Assembly (NCBI RefSeq): GCF_047675955.1
Contig: NC_132917.1
Coordinates: 11,192,501 to 11,256,500 of the forward strand
DNA: 64,000 bases
Direction of reading: 5' to 3'
Source of the DNA: Chlorocebus sabaeus
Taxonomy: Eukaryota; Chordata; Mammalia; Primates; Cercopithecidae
In this document: positions 39,233 through 50,990 of the stretch, in pieces
How the letters are laid out: each line of letters begins with the position of its first letter
Position numbering within the stretch: the first letter of the stretch is position 1
Position numbers and translations under genes: made by a program
Notes under the pieces: model-generated
Told to the model about the DNA's origin: nothing
Seen by the model: only the letters and a program-made list of their open reading frames with translations
The model's database searches: none

Positions 39233-39804
39233 TAGAACATTTATTATTATTAATTACTTTTCTAAGATAGCCATCCAGCTTGTCCAAATAGCTACCAATT
39301 TCTTGTTCAGAGCTTGAGGTTTTACTTCATAAAATAACCATGATAATGAAAAAAGAACGCTCTCTTAGAAATCTACAGACATTGATTATTTTCCAGTTCT
39401 GCCACTTAGTAGCTGCATGACTTTGGACAAACCTCCAAACCTCAGTTTCCCCTCTATTCTGTATATCTGCCCTACATATTTCACAACTGTATTAAATGAG
39501 AAAACAAATAGTAAGACATTAAATCTAAAAGACACTAACTTTCTCAGATACAGAATGAATAAATCTTTATTCAAAGAATTGTGTGAAATTATATACTATT
39601 AGATATATATGTTACTCAGATGTTCTGACTTTAATATAATTTTAATACAGACAGGTAAGAGGTTTCTCATTATGTTTGCAAAAAGTGCGCAACTACCTCT
39701 ATACTACCCAGAAGAGGTCGTAATTTTTTAGAAAAATTTTAAACCATATTTGAATTTGTAAGTATTTCTAAGTGCAGAATATTTTTAAAGAACATGTTTT
39801 TTAA
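39233..39804. other. Intronic sequence with a MIR
   Basis: A MIR core lies at about 39375-39500 (cagttctgccacttagtagc, atgactttggacaaacct, cctcagtttcccctc). The remainder is unassigned. Confidence 0.6.
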
Positions 39805-40210
39805 AAGACTTTATTTAAAGAAAAGTTATAGGTTCATATCAAAACTGAAAGGTGCAGAGATGTCCCACATATCCCTCACCCCTGTATATACATAGCCTTC
39901 CCCCATTATCAACATCCCTCACCAGAATGATACATTTGTTACAACGAACAAACCCACAACACTGACACATCATTATTCCCCAAAGTCCATAGTTACCATC
40001 AGTATTCATTCTTGGTACTGCACATCCCATGGGTTCACACAAATGTATAATAACCTGTATCCACCATTATAGTATCATATGTAGTGTTTTCACTGCTCTA
40101 AGAATCTTCTGTACTCCACCTATTCATCTCTCCTTCCACACTAACGTCACTGATCTTTTTGCTGGTTCCTTACTCTTGCCTTTGTCCAGAACGTCATACA
40201 GCTGGAATCA
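39805..40210 (-). mobile_element. Old L1M 3' region, probably antisense
   Basis: catatccctcacccctgtat, tgacacatcattattcccca, cctgtatccaccattatagt and ccagaacgtcatacagctgg are hallmarks of a common L1M 3' segment. The orientation is inferred from the pattern of such copies. Confidence 0.6.
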
Positions 40211-40860
40211 CACTCTTACCATACAGTCCAGCAACTGCACTCCTTGGTATTTACCTGAAGGAGTTAAAAACTTATGTTCGGCTGGGTGCGGTGGCTCACG
40301 CCTGTAATCCCAGCACTTTGGGAGGCCGAGGTTGGAGGATCACGATGAGGTCAAGAGATCGAGACCATCCTGGCCAACATGGCGAAACCCCGTCTCCACT
40401 AAAAATACAAAGATTAGCTGGGCGTGGTGGCACGTGCCTATACTGGGGAGGTGGAGGCAGGAGAATAGCTTGAATCCAGGAGGTGGACGCTGCAGTGAGC
40501 GAGATCATGCCACTGCACTACAGCGTGGTGACAGAGGGAGACTCCGTCTCAAAAAACGAAACAAAACAAAAAAAGTATGTTCACCAAAAACCTGCACACA
40601 AACATTTATAGCAGCTCTATACATAATTAGCAAAATTTAGAAGCAACCAAATGTTGTTCGGTGGGTGAATGGATACAGTATGGTACACCCAGACAATGGA
40701 ATATTATTCAGCACTAAAAAGAAATGAGCTATCAAGCCATGAAAAGATATGGAGGGAAAACTTAAAATGCGTATTGCTAAGTAAAAGAAGTCAATCTTGA
40801 AAGAACATGTCATTTTCATGGCACTGGAAAAATGACACAGAAATCTAACAAATTAGTAAA
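40211..40860 (+). mobile_element. Old L1M end, sense, split by an Alu
   Basis: The text on both sides of the Alu is one L1M: tccagcaactgcactccttg, then after the Alu aacatttatagcagctctat, caatggaatattattcagca and gtattgctaagtaaaagaag. It is head-to-head with the preceding antisense L1M. Confidence 0.7.
40278..40555 (+). mobile_element. Alu nested in the L1M
   Basis: Starts ggctgggtgcggtggctcac and lacks about 15 bases near gtgcctatactgggg. Flanking aaaacttatgttc and aaaaaagtatgttc form an imperfect target-site duplication. Confidence 0.93.
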
Positions 40861-41111
40861 GCACAGTGCCTGGCACATAGTAAGAGATGTATGTCTTGCT
40901 TGTATTATTTTTGCTATGACAATAAACTTAATAGTACATCATAAAAACCTCTACTCAACGTGACAGGTCTCAAGTGCTTATTATTTAAAACATCTATTCG
41001 TTTTCTATAAAGAAGTTTTAAGCCCAGCATTTATATTACCATTTTTCCATTAGCCAACTATTTTATCCATACTTCTCGTAAGAGAAATGCTCACAAGAAA
41101 TTTGAGTTCCC

Positions 41112-41431
41112 GGCCGGGCGCGGTGGCTCACGCCTGTAATCCCAGCACTTTGGGAGGCCGAGGCGGGCGGATCACAAGGTCAGGAGATCGAGACCATGGT
41201 GAAACCCCGTCTCTACTAAAAAATAGAAAAAAATTAGCCGGGCGCAGTGGCGGGCCCCTGTAGTCCCAGTTACTCGGGAGGCTGAGGTAGGAGAATGGCG
41301 TGAACCCGGGAGGCGGAGCTTGCAGTGAGCCGAGATGGCGCCACTGCACTCCAGCCTGGGCGACAGAGCGAGACTCCGTCTCAAAAAAAAAAACTAAAAA
41401 AAAAATAAAAAAATAAAAATAAAAAAAAAAA
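41112..41431 (+). mobile_element. AluY with 12-bp internal deletion and 17-bp perfect target-site duplication
   Basis: Near-consensus AluY starting ggccgggcgcggtggctcac. Relative to AluY it lacks 12 bases between gagaccat and ggtgaaaccc. Direct repeat aagaaatttgagttccc stands at 41095-41111 and 41432-41448. The A-rich tail (about 41384-41431) is interrupted by C and T. CpGs are largely preserved, so this is one of the youngest insertions in the window. Confidence 0.95.
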
Positions 41432-41569
41432 AAGAAATTTGAGTTCCCATCAGCAACTTCCATTTGAAACACTTTTCTAAGGAAATTCCCTTTGTGCTAT
41501 ACAAACCAATTCTCCATTATCATTTAATACAGAAATAGATCAGTTTCTGAAAGACATTACTATAAATAC

Positions 41570-41815
41570 AGCTGACCCTTAACATGGGTTTGAACTGCAC
41601 AAGTCTGTTTATAAGTGGATTTTTTTTTCCAATAAGTACAGTCAGTTCTCCTTATCCGTGAGTTCCGCATCCACAACCAAAAGCAAGACTACATTTTGTG
41701 TATGTGGTTCTGGCAGGGGCAACTGCGGGACTGGTACATGCACAGATTTTGGTATCCACAGGGGTACTGGGGCTTGGAACCAATCCCCCTTGGATACTGA
41801 GGGAAAACTGTACAC
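41570..41815. mobile_element. Tigger-group (MER44/Tigger1-like) MITE
   Basis: gctgacccttaacatgggtt, then acagtcagttctccttatcc, then gattttggtatccacagggg, then aatcccccttggatactgag, ending actgta. No transposase reading frame. Confidence 0.7.
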
Positions 41816-44000
41816 ATTTGTCTTGTCCTTCCAGAATCCAACTTCAAACCAAACTAAATATGCTACAGAAGTTTTTCCACATACCGCATTACAGTAATAC
41901 TTGGCGAGTTAGCATTTGTATTTTAAGCAGAGGGATCTAGGTTTTTTAACAACTTGAAGATGGGAAGAAAAACGGTGCAGTTTCAAATGAGTTATTTAAT
42001 ATGGGGTGGGACATGAGAGAAAGGGAGGAGTAAGGGACTAGGGACAGTTAGAGAAGTCAGCAGAAGTTAGATCACAAACAATTTTGTGGGAAATAATTAG
42101 CATTTTTAACTTTTCCTGAATGAATGGGAAATCAGTCATTTAAATACTTAAGAGAGTAACTAGGTAAGTTTATATTTCATAATTAGTCTGGTTGGAGAGT
42201 AGGAAATGGAAAAAAAGACTAGAAAAGTTGGGGGAAAGAACACCAGGGAAAATAATACCATAATAATCTAGAAATAGCTTGATAGTCACTTGAAATAGGA
42301 AAGAAGCAGGGATATGGGAGGAAAGTGAATCCCCTTTAACAGGTAACACTGATAAGATCTGGGAACAATGTGAGGTCAAAGATAATAGATACTAGATTTT
42401 GGGCCTGATCCAAGCTAAATAGACAGTGGAAACAGTCACTGAGTCTAAAATCAAAGGAAATGAAGCAGATTTGGAGCAACAGGAGAAAAAGAATGTAGTT
42501 GTAGATATGTTATCGTTAAGTATCTGCAGTACATCCAAGTAGAGATGACCAGTAGGTAGCTGGATATGTGAGCCGGAAGCTCAAACGCAAGCTCTCAGAT
42601 GGATAAAATGGAAGGCATCAACATACAAATGATAAAGTCCTGGAAAAGATACAAAACCAAGATGGCAAATGCATTTAAAAAATAAAAAAGTAAGGAACAT
42701 TTCCATTTGGCAGAAGAAAAGGAGGCAGCAAAGGAGTCTGAGGAGAAACAGCTAGAGGCTTTGTGTACTGTCACAGAAGCCAACAGAAGACAGCAATTTG
42801 ACAAGTGTCAAGTACTTTTGAACATTCTATAAGATGATGGTTTTAACAGCAACAAGTCCAGATAATCTTGGAGCGAGCAGTTTTAGTGAATGATGAAAGA
42901 AGACATTATAGTGTATGGAGAAGTGAACAGAATATGAGACAACAGAGAAGTACAGAAGCTTGGGGCTTTGTTTTGCTGGTGAGAGGAGGAGGCAGAAGCT
43001 AGAAAGAACTGAGGTTTCGTTTTTGTTTTGTTTTGTTTTTTATTTTCTGACCATATCATGCAGTAAGAAATGAGCCTTATGTCTAGGGGTATTTTGGTTA
43101 TTTGTTTTATGAACATGTTTATTAGTGAGATGGGAAATAATCAGAATTAAGAGAGAGATTAAAGACATAGAGTTAATCAGCAGGAAGAAAAGAATGAGAC
43201 CCAGAGCACAGTTGGAGAATCAGCCTGAGGCAGCATGAGGAACATCTCATCCACTGAAACAGAATGAAAGGAAGAACAAATGCTACAGAGGAGATAAACT
43301 GGTGAGTCAAGTAATAGGAAATATAAGGGGTCTCCTTTGCATGGGTCCTATTTTCCCATGAAGTGGGAAGACCATCTGGGGAGGATACTTTATTTCTTAA
43401 GTTTAAAGAAAGAAAAGAATGATTAAAATAGCCCCTATAGAGAATAAAAGAATTGCAATGCAGCCCTGATAGCTCTGTCAGGGACTAGAGACCATGAATT
43501 CGCAGTACCACTAATCTGGGTAATTGTGTTTGATTTTTATCCATCATTGCTCAACAAATGCTTTTTTTGTTGCCCAGAGAGACAAACTGATCCAGAACCT
43601 AGGTTTTGTCAGATACATACAATGAAAATTCATGAGGACAAGGACACTGAGGATTCTGGCAAGAAGTTTAAAGTGATGGAAAATGGGTTCCTGCCTGCTG
43701 GTAAAGGAACCATTTAGAGATGTCAAGGAACTACAGATCTTGAAAGTTTAGAGTCTGAGCCAGGACAGCGTTTTAAATTTAAGACCTCAAAGGTAAAGTC
43801 GATTTTCAGGTAATGGTGAGGTCCAGAGTAGCTCCATGGGATTAAGTGAATGAATGAAGTGAAAAGAAAGACAACTGGAGATGATGAAATTAGGAAACTA
43901 AAATGCCAGAGTCCTGGGCCCTCTGTTCACATAAACTCTAAATTCACCATAAATGGTGGCAAAGCCTTGTGGGGAAAGATTGTGAGCCATGAGGAAAGAT
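41816..44000 (-). mobile_element. Long LINE2 (L2) copy, antisense
   Basis: Read on the minus strand from about 44000 down to about 42000 this follows L2 ORF2. Plus-strand landmarks are ccagtaggtagctggatatg (42551), gcatcaacatacaaatgata (about 42617, where the antisense of the YADD region falls), gaagccaacagaagacagca (42777), gcagttttagtgaatgatga (42880), ctcatccactgaaacagaat (43247) and actagagaccatgaattc (43485). Many lesions and no intact frame. The outer limits are uncertain. Confidence 0.65.
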
Positions 44001-45289
44001 AGAGGACATACACTCTAACTACATCAGACTTAACAACAGGAATTTTAACAGGGAGGTTTTGTAGATACTGTGGTGGCAAAGTGAGAAGGAAACCCACTCC
44101 CATCCTTTCCTATGCTGAGAGGTTTAAGGACTACAGGAAGGTACAAGCTCCACTACAGAGAGCTTTTCCTCAAAAGTAGTAGAGTATCTATACCTAAGGA
44201 AAAGATAAAAGAAACATTTGGTAAAGAATTTGAAGATGCAAGTGAATATGTTAACCTTAGAACAAAAGAGAGAGAAACGTGTGAAAAAAGGGGAAAAACA
44301 GGTGGGGGAACAAGAATGAGAAGACAGGTGTATTAGGGCTTATACATCTATCTTGGGCAGGAAAAGGCAACAATGAAATGAGATTTGATAGGTCCGCTTC
44401 ATGGGAAGGTGGCCCAGGGAACAGGTTCCAAGAGTTCTCTGGGAAAGATGACATCAGGCCTCTCAGAAATCAGCTAGTGCCTTGAAGAAATGCAATTAGA
44501 AAGGGAGTCTATTTCTAGTGTGTGAGAAGACTCAAACCCATCTGGAAGGAGCCAAATGAACTGGATGCCTTGTGTTAGCTTAAGACTACAAGCTAAGACA
44601 ATCAGGCAAAAGTTCCAGTGGTCAGCCTTGGCCCAGAAGAACTGAGAGAAGCTCACCATCTATCTCACATTGTAAAAATGAACATTTGTCCTTGACCATG
44701 AGTAACTTCTAGTTCAGAGTCTCGCTATGTCTCATAACACCTAATAGGGCATGATAAAGAAATAAAAGCAACTCATTACCCAAAGAAGACATTCCTCTGT
44801 CTTTTCTCTTTAGATCTAGTTTATAAAATGAAGGGGTTGAATTAGAACCATTACCATTAACAGCCACCACCCCCAAAACAAAAAAGGGGCAGCAAACCTT
44901 ACAAGCAGATTATTAATTGGGAATGAGATTAACCTTTCAATAAAGCTTCCTTAACACATACCAAGTGCTATAGGCCCAGTGCTAGATACTGAGAAGAGAC
45001 ATAAAGATAAATATCACATAGTCACAACCCTTGAGGAGTTCCATGGCCTGGTAAGAAAGAGGAAAAAATGAATAATCATAATACAATATGATTATAATTG
45101 CTTACAACAGAGGCATGTGCAAAGCATTATGTGACCAAATGGAAGAAGGAAGTTGCCTGGGGTTGGGAGAAGGAGCGAGCAGGAAATGAAAGAAGACCTC
45201 ACAGGGAAAATAAATTTAAGGTGAGTCTTAAAGAAGAATTAAAACCCGGGAAAGACTAACAGGTACTCAATCTCGTCTGTAGTAAAATA
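44001..45289. other. Unassigned intronic sequence
   Basis: No gene. 44000-44700 may be further L2 5' sequence. 44950-45060 (aagtgctataggcccagtgc) resembles a common old mammalian repeat. Open frames at 44112-44336 and 44474-44659 show no recognisable similarity. Confidence 0.45.
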
Positions 45290-45960
45290 TTAAAATACAT
45301 ATAAAAACAAAGGGAGACACTGGCTTTTTAAAGACCTATCAGATTGACAAATAATGTAAAAGGCTAATAACATTCAGCCTACCAAAGATACGGAACTATG
45401 TGTATTCTCATCAATACTGGGAGAGTTCAATTTGCTAAAGCCTTTTAAAAAGATAACTGAGATTATTCGGGGATTTTAAAATGTGTGTATACCCTTTAAC
45501 AATTCTGTTTCTTAAAATCTGTAGAAATATTCACATATGTGCATAAAAATATTTATACGTTCACTGCAGCAATGTTTATAACAGAAAGAAAAAACAACAT
45601 AAATGTCTATCAACACTGACACAGTAAAATAAACTATGGCAAATGCAGATAATGGAATACTCCACAGCACTTAAAAATAACTAGGTGAATTATAAATTCT
45701 GATTGGAAGGTCTTCAAACTAAACAAAGAAAGGAGATACAGAACAGTAGATACTGCAGAACTGCATTGTGGCTTTTAAAAAACTACAAGTAGTCACATGG
45801 TTTTATATGCATTAAAAAAGGAAAATGATATGACATTATATTAGATGCACAGAAAAAGGACAAGTGATACACTGATGTATAAAGTGGTTGCCTCAGGAGA
45901 CTGAGATCAAGGAGAGAGAGCTAAGAAGATAATTTATATTTTAGCTTTATTTCTATAACT
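45290..45960 (+). mobile_element. Old L1/HAL1-like end, sense
   Basis: ttcactgcagcaatgtttat, then aaatgtctatcaacactgac, then gataatggaatactccacag. This is the L1 ORF2-end motif order, strongly diverged. Confidence 0.65.
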
Positions 45961-46264
45961 TTCCTTTTTTTTTTTTTTTTTTAAAACAGAGTCTCACTCT
46001 GTCACTCAGGCTAGAGTGCAATGGTATAATCTCAGCTCACTGCAACCTACACCTCCCCGGCTCAAGCAATCCTTCCACCTCAGACTCCCAAGAAGCTGGG
46101 ACTACAGGGGCACACCACCACACTTGGCTAATTTTTGCATTTTTTGTAGAGACAGGGTTTCACTGTGTTGCCCAGGCTGGTCTCAAACTCCTGGGCTCAA
46201 GCTATCCACCCACCTTGGCCTCCCAAAGTGCTGGGATTAGAGGTGCGAGCCACCAAGCCCAGCC
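45961..46264 (-). mobile_element. AluJ/S-like, minus strand
   Basis: T20-type run, then aaaacagagtctcactctgt, ending cgagccaccaagcccagcc. Full length. Confidence 0.94.
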
Positions 46265-48554
46265 AATTGTCCGTTTTTAAAGGGGCATATGTTACTTTTG
46301 TAATTTAAAAAATGAAGTTTGTTTTATTTATTTTGTTTTTGTTTTTTGTGGTAAGCTGATAAAGCAGAGAAGGAGACAGAGCAATCGAGGTACATACAAG
46401 GGCAAAGAGTATAGGAGAACATGGTATATTCAGATTATCAATGAAAAGAAGACTGCCTCTATCCCTCATCCTGCTCACTCCCTTTCCTTCCACATCTCTG
46501 ATAAGAAACTTCTACCCCCAAAGTCCATCATCTATGAGCCATAAACCCCACCAAGACTTTGTCTTACTATTCTCTTAGACTGTAAAGATCCATCCAAAAT
46601 CCCAATGCGACTAATTACACTCCCTGAATTAAGAACACAAAAATACCAACAATTTTCAGTCATTTATTTAACACTTAGTGAAGCTAATATGTGCCAAATA
46701 ATATGCCGCATTTTGCGGGGGGTGGAGGGGGAAACAGGCTAATACAAGGGGGCTGATTTGGTGTGCACATATCTTTTGGAAAACACTGATAGACACATAC
46801 AACATAGGCTGATAGACACATACAACATAGGCTTCAACTGTCTGTAAAAAAAACTAAAGTTCTGTACAGTTTACAGAACACTAGCACATGTAGTCAGCTT
46901 CTCACTGTATTCTTCACAACTCCTTGAAGGCAGATAGTCCTATAAATTACTCACAATCGAGAAGATAATCAGTAGAACATCTCATTAACACCAGCTTTTA
47001 ACACTTAGCTTTTCTGACTCCAAATCCAATGTTCCTTCCACTATACTACTCTTTTAAAAATACACTTGAAATTAAAAATTCAAGTCATTTTCCTTCATTT
47101 TTTGCCCATCTTCACTACCTTGGGTGGGGGGAACTCATAAGAAAAAAATTCATTTTAATCTTCTCATTTGTTAATGAGATCAAACAGGGATCCTCTTTAT
47201 GTACTTTAGTGGAATTTTATTAATAGAAAATCATTTGAAATAAGGTATTGTTCAGATTTTCAAACTTTTATTTCACAGATCTGTTGTAACTAGAGTCAAA
47301 CTGAATAATTCTGTTTAAAAGAGGGGGAAAGCACATTAAAACACTATGCCAAATATTGACATTATATCATTCCGAAAGACAAAACTTCCCTATACTAAAA
47401 GCTTTTAACAATCCCATCTCCAAAAACAAAAGTAACTTCTTAAAAATTTATTCACTGTTACATTTTATGACTTCCCTCAGAAGAAAATTTTACAAGCCAA
47501 TTTTGTACTAGAGTTTCCTTTTATTAATTCTAAATTTAGTTTTATTTGTATCATCTGCTGCTCTCCTATTATGGAAATGTCTTAAATATGGAAAACAATC
47601 TGTTTCCAGCATTCAAAATTTATAACTTTACAGCCTACCCTTTTTAACAAAAAAAAAAATTGCTTACAGCAGCAATTGTTTTTCAAAACTATCAGCAAAA
47701 TCCTTTAGGTGAGTTTTCTTGTTTTTGTGACTAATTCTTTAAATGTTCTCTAGCTTTTGTGATTAAATTCTTCTTTAATGTGAATATAACAACATAAACA
47801 TTATCCATATTGTAAGTTTATATGTTGCAACCATGAGTTGCATATTCCGTTTAAGCTACAGCAAGAAATAATGCCTGAGAATATTTTTAGCATGAACATG
47901 TCATAACTGACTCATGAAGTCTCAATTTATTTGCATTTTTTTCAAATATTTAGAAATGCCGGAGCATCTTGTACAACACTGAGGTATTATGGAATTAGGA
48001 ATTCTCATCACCAGATTGTAAAATGTTTCTAACTGGAAGAATACTCCCAATAAAAATGTTTCTAAATCATCCACAACACACTTCTAAAGATAACTGCAGA
48101 AATATATTCAGTCAGTGAAAGAAGCATCACCTAGTTTCAGATTTCACATTTCTAATTATCTTTCTATTCAGCAATTATTTGAAAACAATAGATACATTTC
48201 AAAAGATAAACTGCCATAAATCTTTAGGACTTTAAAGATACTTTTATTATATGTCACTCTATTATATCTAGAGCCTCACATTATTTAACTGTGCCTTGGC
48301 CACAGGGCATGTAGTTTTGTTAGCCATGAGATAAAAATCCCACAAACTATAACTCTAAAGCAACAAAGTTATCTGAAAAAGGTGATACATTTTTCAAAAT
48401 CATACTAATATTTTCATATTTAATACATGAAATACTTTTACAGGGATTTCAACATAAAAAAACACATTTTTCACTAGATCTTGTAGGCATCAAAGTTCAT
48501 GACAACTGTGCTAACACACTTTCTTTTCCTTTTTGTTTTAAAACCAAAAACTTT
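46265..48554. other. Unassigned AT-rich intron stretch (2.3 kb)
   Basis: No gene and no confidently named repeat. A G-rich gcggggggtggaggggg run lies at about 46715-46731 and a 23-bp tandem duplication at 46786-46833. Confidence 0.5.
46786..46833. repeat. Two-copy 23-bp tandem duplication
   Basis: ctgatagacacatacaacat and the next three bases stand twice, at 46786-46808 and 46809-46831, identical. Confidence 0.93.
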
Positions 48555-48633
48555 TAAGAACCTGAGAGGCGGAGGTTGCAGTGAGCCACTATCTCACCAC
48601 TAGCCTGGGTGACAGAGACTGCATCTCAAAAAA
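48555..48633 (+). mobile_element. Alu 3' fragment
   Basis: aacctgagaggcggaggttg, then actagcctgggtgacagaga, then an A run. Only the end of the right arm is present, with a small deletion before cctgggtgacag. Confidence 0.85.
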
Positions 48634-48808
48634 GTTTCAAAAAATGGAGAAGGGGGAAGGGGAAGGAGGTGGAAGAGGAGGAGTGAGAAGGAGGGAGGAC
48701 CAGGAGGAGGGAGGACCGGGAGGAGGAGGAGGAGGGAGGAGGAGGGAGGAAGAGGAGGGAGGAGGAGGGAGGGAAGGGAGGAGGAGGGAGAAGGAGGAGA
48801 AGAAGAAA
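48634..48808 (+). repeat. Polypurine GGA/GGAGG/GAAG repeat (about 175 bp)
   Basis: The + strand is almost all G and A from about 48642 to 48808, dominated by (GGA)n, GGGAGGA and AGGAGGAGGAGG. It grows out of the A tail of an Alu fragment. Both strands stay open, giving low-complexity frames (76 and 79 residues of G/R/E and S/P/L) that are not genes. Confidence 0.95.
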
Positions 48809-49456
48809 TAATATTTTCTAAGTTTCCTTCACTGCTCAAAAAAAAAGAAAAAGGTCTCGCATGTAGTTATCTTCAATAAAAACTCAAAAATAATTTATCT
48901 AACCTGAAATTAAAAAGAAAACTTTAATTTCAATAAGCATATTCTGAGTATGACTTCTAGAGGAGTCACACCTAAATACAAGGCAAAAGAGCAGAATCAC
49001 ACACTGATACAGAATGCACAAATAAGGCTACTTTTAACACCTGAAAAGAACGCAGTATGTTGGATACGATGCAAAAATTTGCACATATCCAAGTCAACAT
49101 CCAATGCCACCTGTGAACAAGAACAGGCAACCTTTGTATCCGTAAGGCAAATTAAAATAAATACTCAAAAACAAGCCAAAAGCTAAGTGCAATAGTGCTT
49201 AAAACACCAACAGCTACCCATCCTCTATATGAATCAAGTTATTAAAGTAATACTGGTAACTGTTTTAACAGAGAAGTGTAAGATAAAATTTGGGTCAACA
49301 AAAGGGAGTAAGTTTATAAGCTTACACCTAACATGCTCAAAACAATCAAAAAGAGGGAAGATGAATACAGAGCAGAATGGGAAAAAAAAACAAACATGTA
49401 AAAGCCATGTGCACGTCGGAAGCCCTTAACATCTGTAGCTTAGAAATAACCCAACT
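48809..49456. other. Unassigned intronic sequence
   Basis: No gene or named repeat recognised. Confidence 0.5.
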
Positions 49457-49755
49457 GGCTGGGCACGGTGGCTCACGCCTGTAATCCCAGCACTTTGGGA
49501 GGCCAAAGCAGGTGGATCACAAGGTCAGGAGTTCGAGACCAGCCTGGCCAACACAGTGAAACTCTTTCTCTGCTAAAAATACAAAAAATTAGCCAGGCCT
49601 GGTGGCAGGCACCTATAATTCCAGCTACTCGGGAGGCTGAGGCAGGAGACTCATGTGAACCTGGGAGGCGGAAGTTGCAGTGAGCCAAGATTGCACTGCT
49701 GCACTCCAGCCCAGGTGACAGTGCGACTCTGTCTCAACAACAACAACAACAACAA
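49457..49755 (+). mobile_element. AluS-like with (CAA)n tail
   Basis: Starts ggctgggcacggtggctcac and ends in (caa) repeats and aaaacag. Flanking aaataacccaact (49444-49456) and aaacaacccaact form a target-site duplication with one mismatch. Confidence 0.94.
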
Positions 49756-49806
49756 AACAGAAACAACCCAACTAGTAGACTCCACTGCCATTATTAGGGC
49801 CTACCC

Positions 49807-49970
49807 ATTAGCCAGGTGCAGTGGCATGTGCCTGTAGTCCCAGGTACTTGGGAGGCTGAGGTAGAAGGACTGCTTGAGTCCAGGAGTTCTAGGTTGCAGT
49901 GAGCTATGATCACACTGCACTCCAGCATGGACAACAAAGTGAGACCCCACCTCTTTAAAAAAAAACTTTT
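49807..49970 (+). mobile_element. Alu right-arm monomer (FRAM-like)
   Basis: ttagccaggtgcagtggcat through gtgagaccccacctctttaa. A single arm only. Confidence 0.82.
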
Positions 49971-50259
49971 TTTAATTAAAAAAATAAAAGAGTGCCTATA
50001 CAGATCAGCAAGACTCATTCATTCCTTGGAAGCAAAAGGTATCATAACAAGGTTTAAAAAAAAATGCTTAGTATTAACTAGGCCTTTCAGGTGTAAACAC
50101 TTATCAGCAAGCTAATTCCACATTCAGAGGGTTCTGATCTGCATTTGTATTCTATTTTTGGAATTCCCAACACTGGAATTGGCCTGTGGTATACAAAATA
50201 AAGCTCCTTCACCAGTTGATTACCATGTTATTTCCTAGCATAAAAACAAAAACAACTTA

Positions 50260-50990
50260 AATATAATGATTCAAATTAGGCCACACTCATGACACATTAG
50301 CAAAAATCAAAAGAACAAGCAAAACACGCACATAAAACAGTGGCCAACATCATTTGTCACTGGTAAAATGCACTACAATGGCTATAATTACAATGACACA
50401 CACTACCAAGTGTTTCGTGATAATATGGAGAAACTGGAACCCTCATACATTTCTGGTGAAAATGTAAATTGGTAGGGCTACTTCGGAAAACAGTCTGCAA
50501 TCTCTCAAAAGTTAAGCATAAATTTACCATATGACCCTGCAGTCCCACTCCTTGGAATCTATCCAAGAGAAATGAAAACATATACCCTCACATATGGTGA
50601 ATTCATAAACAAAATGTGGTATATCCGTAACTATGGAATCAATTAAAAAGAACATAGTATTCATGCTGCAACATAGATGAACGTCAAAAACATTACGTTA
50701 GGTAAAAGAAGCCAGGTGGAAATCACTGCATATTTTATGATTCCACTTATATGGAATTTACAGAACAGACAAAGTTATAGTCAGAAAGCAGATCAGTGGT
50801 TGGCTGGGGTTGGGATTCAGGACTGACTGCAAATAGGATCAAGGGAATTTGTGGGGGGTGATGAAAATGAATTGTGATGATGGTTACACAACTTTGTAAA
50901 TTTACTAAAAATCATATTGTACACTTAAAATGGAAGAAATTTATGGTGTATAAATTATACCTCAATAAAACAGTTGAAAATAAAAAGAAC
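50260..50990 (+). mobile_element. Old L1M ORF2 end and 3' UTR, sense
   Basis: ggagaaactggaaccctcat, ccatatgaccctgcagtccc, gattccacttatatggaatt, gttggctggggttgggattc, and an end tataaattatacctcaataa. A clear L1M 3' end that has lost coding capacity. Confidence 0.82.

Noticed and set aside
48581..48839. Glycine/arginine/glutamate-rich and serine/proline/leucine-rich frames
   Set aside because: Low-complexity translation of the GGA repeat on both strands.
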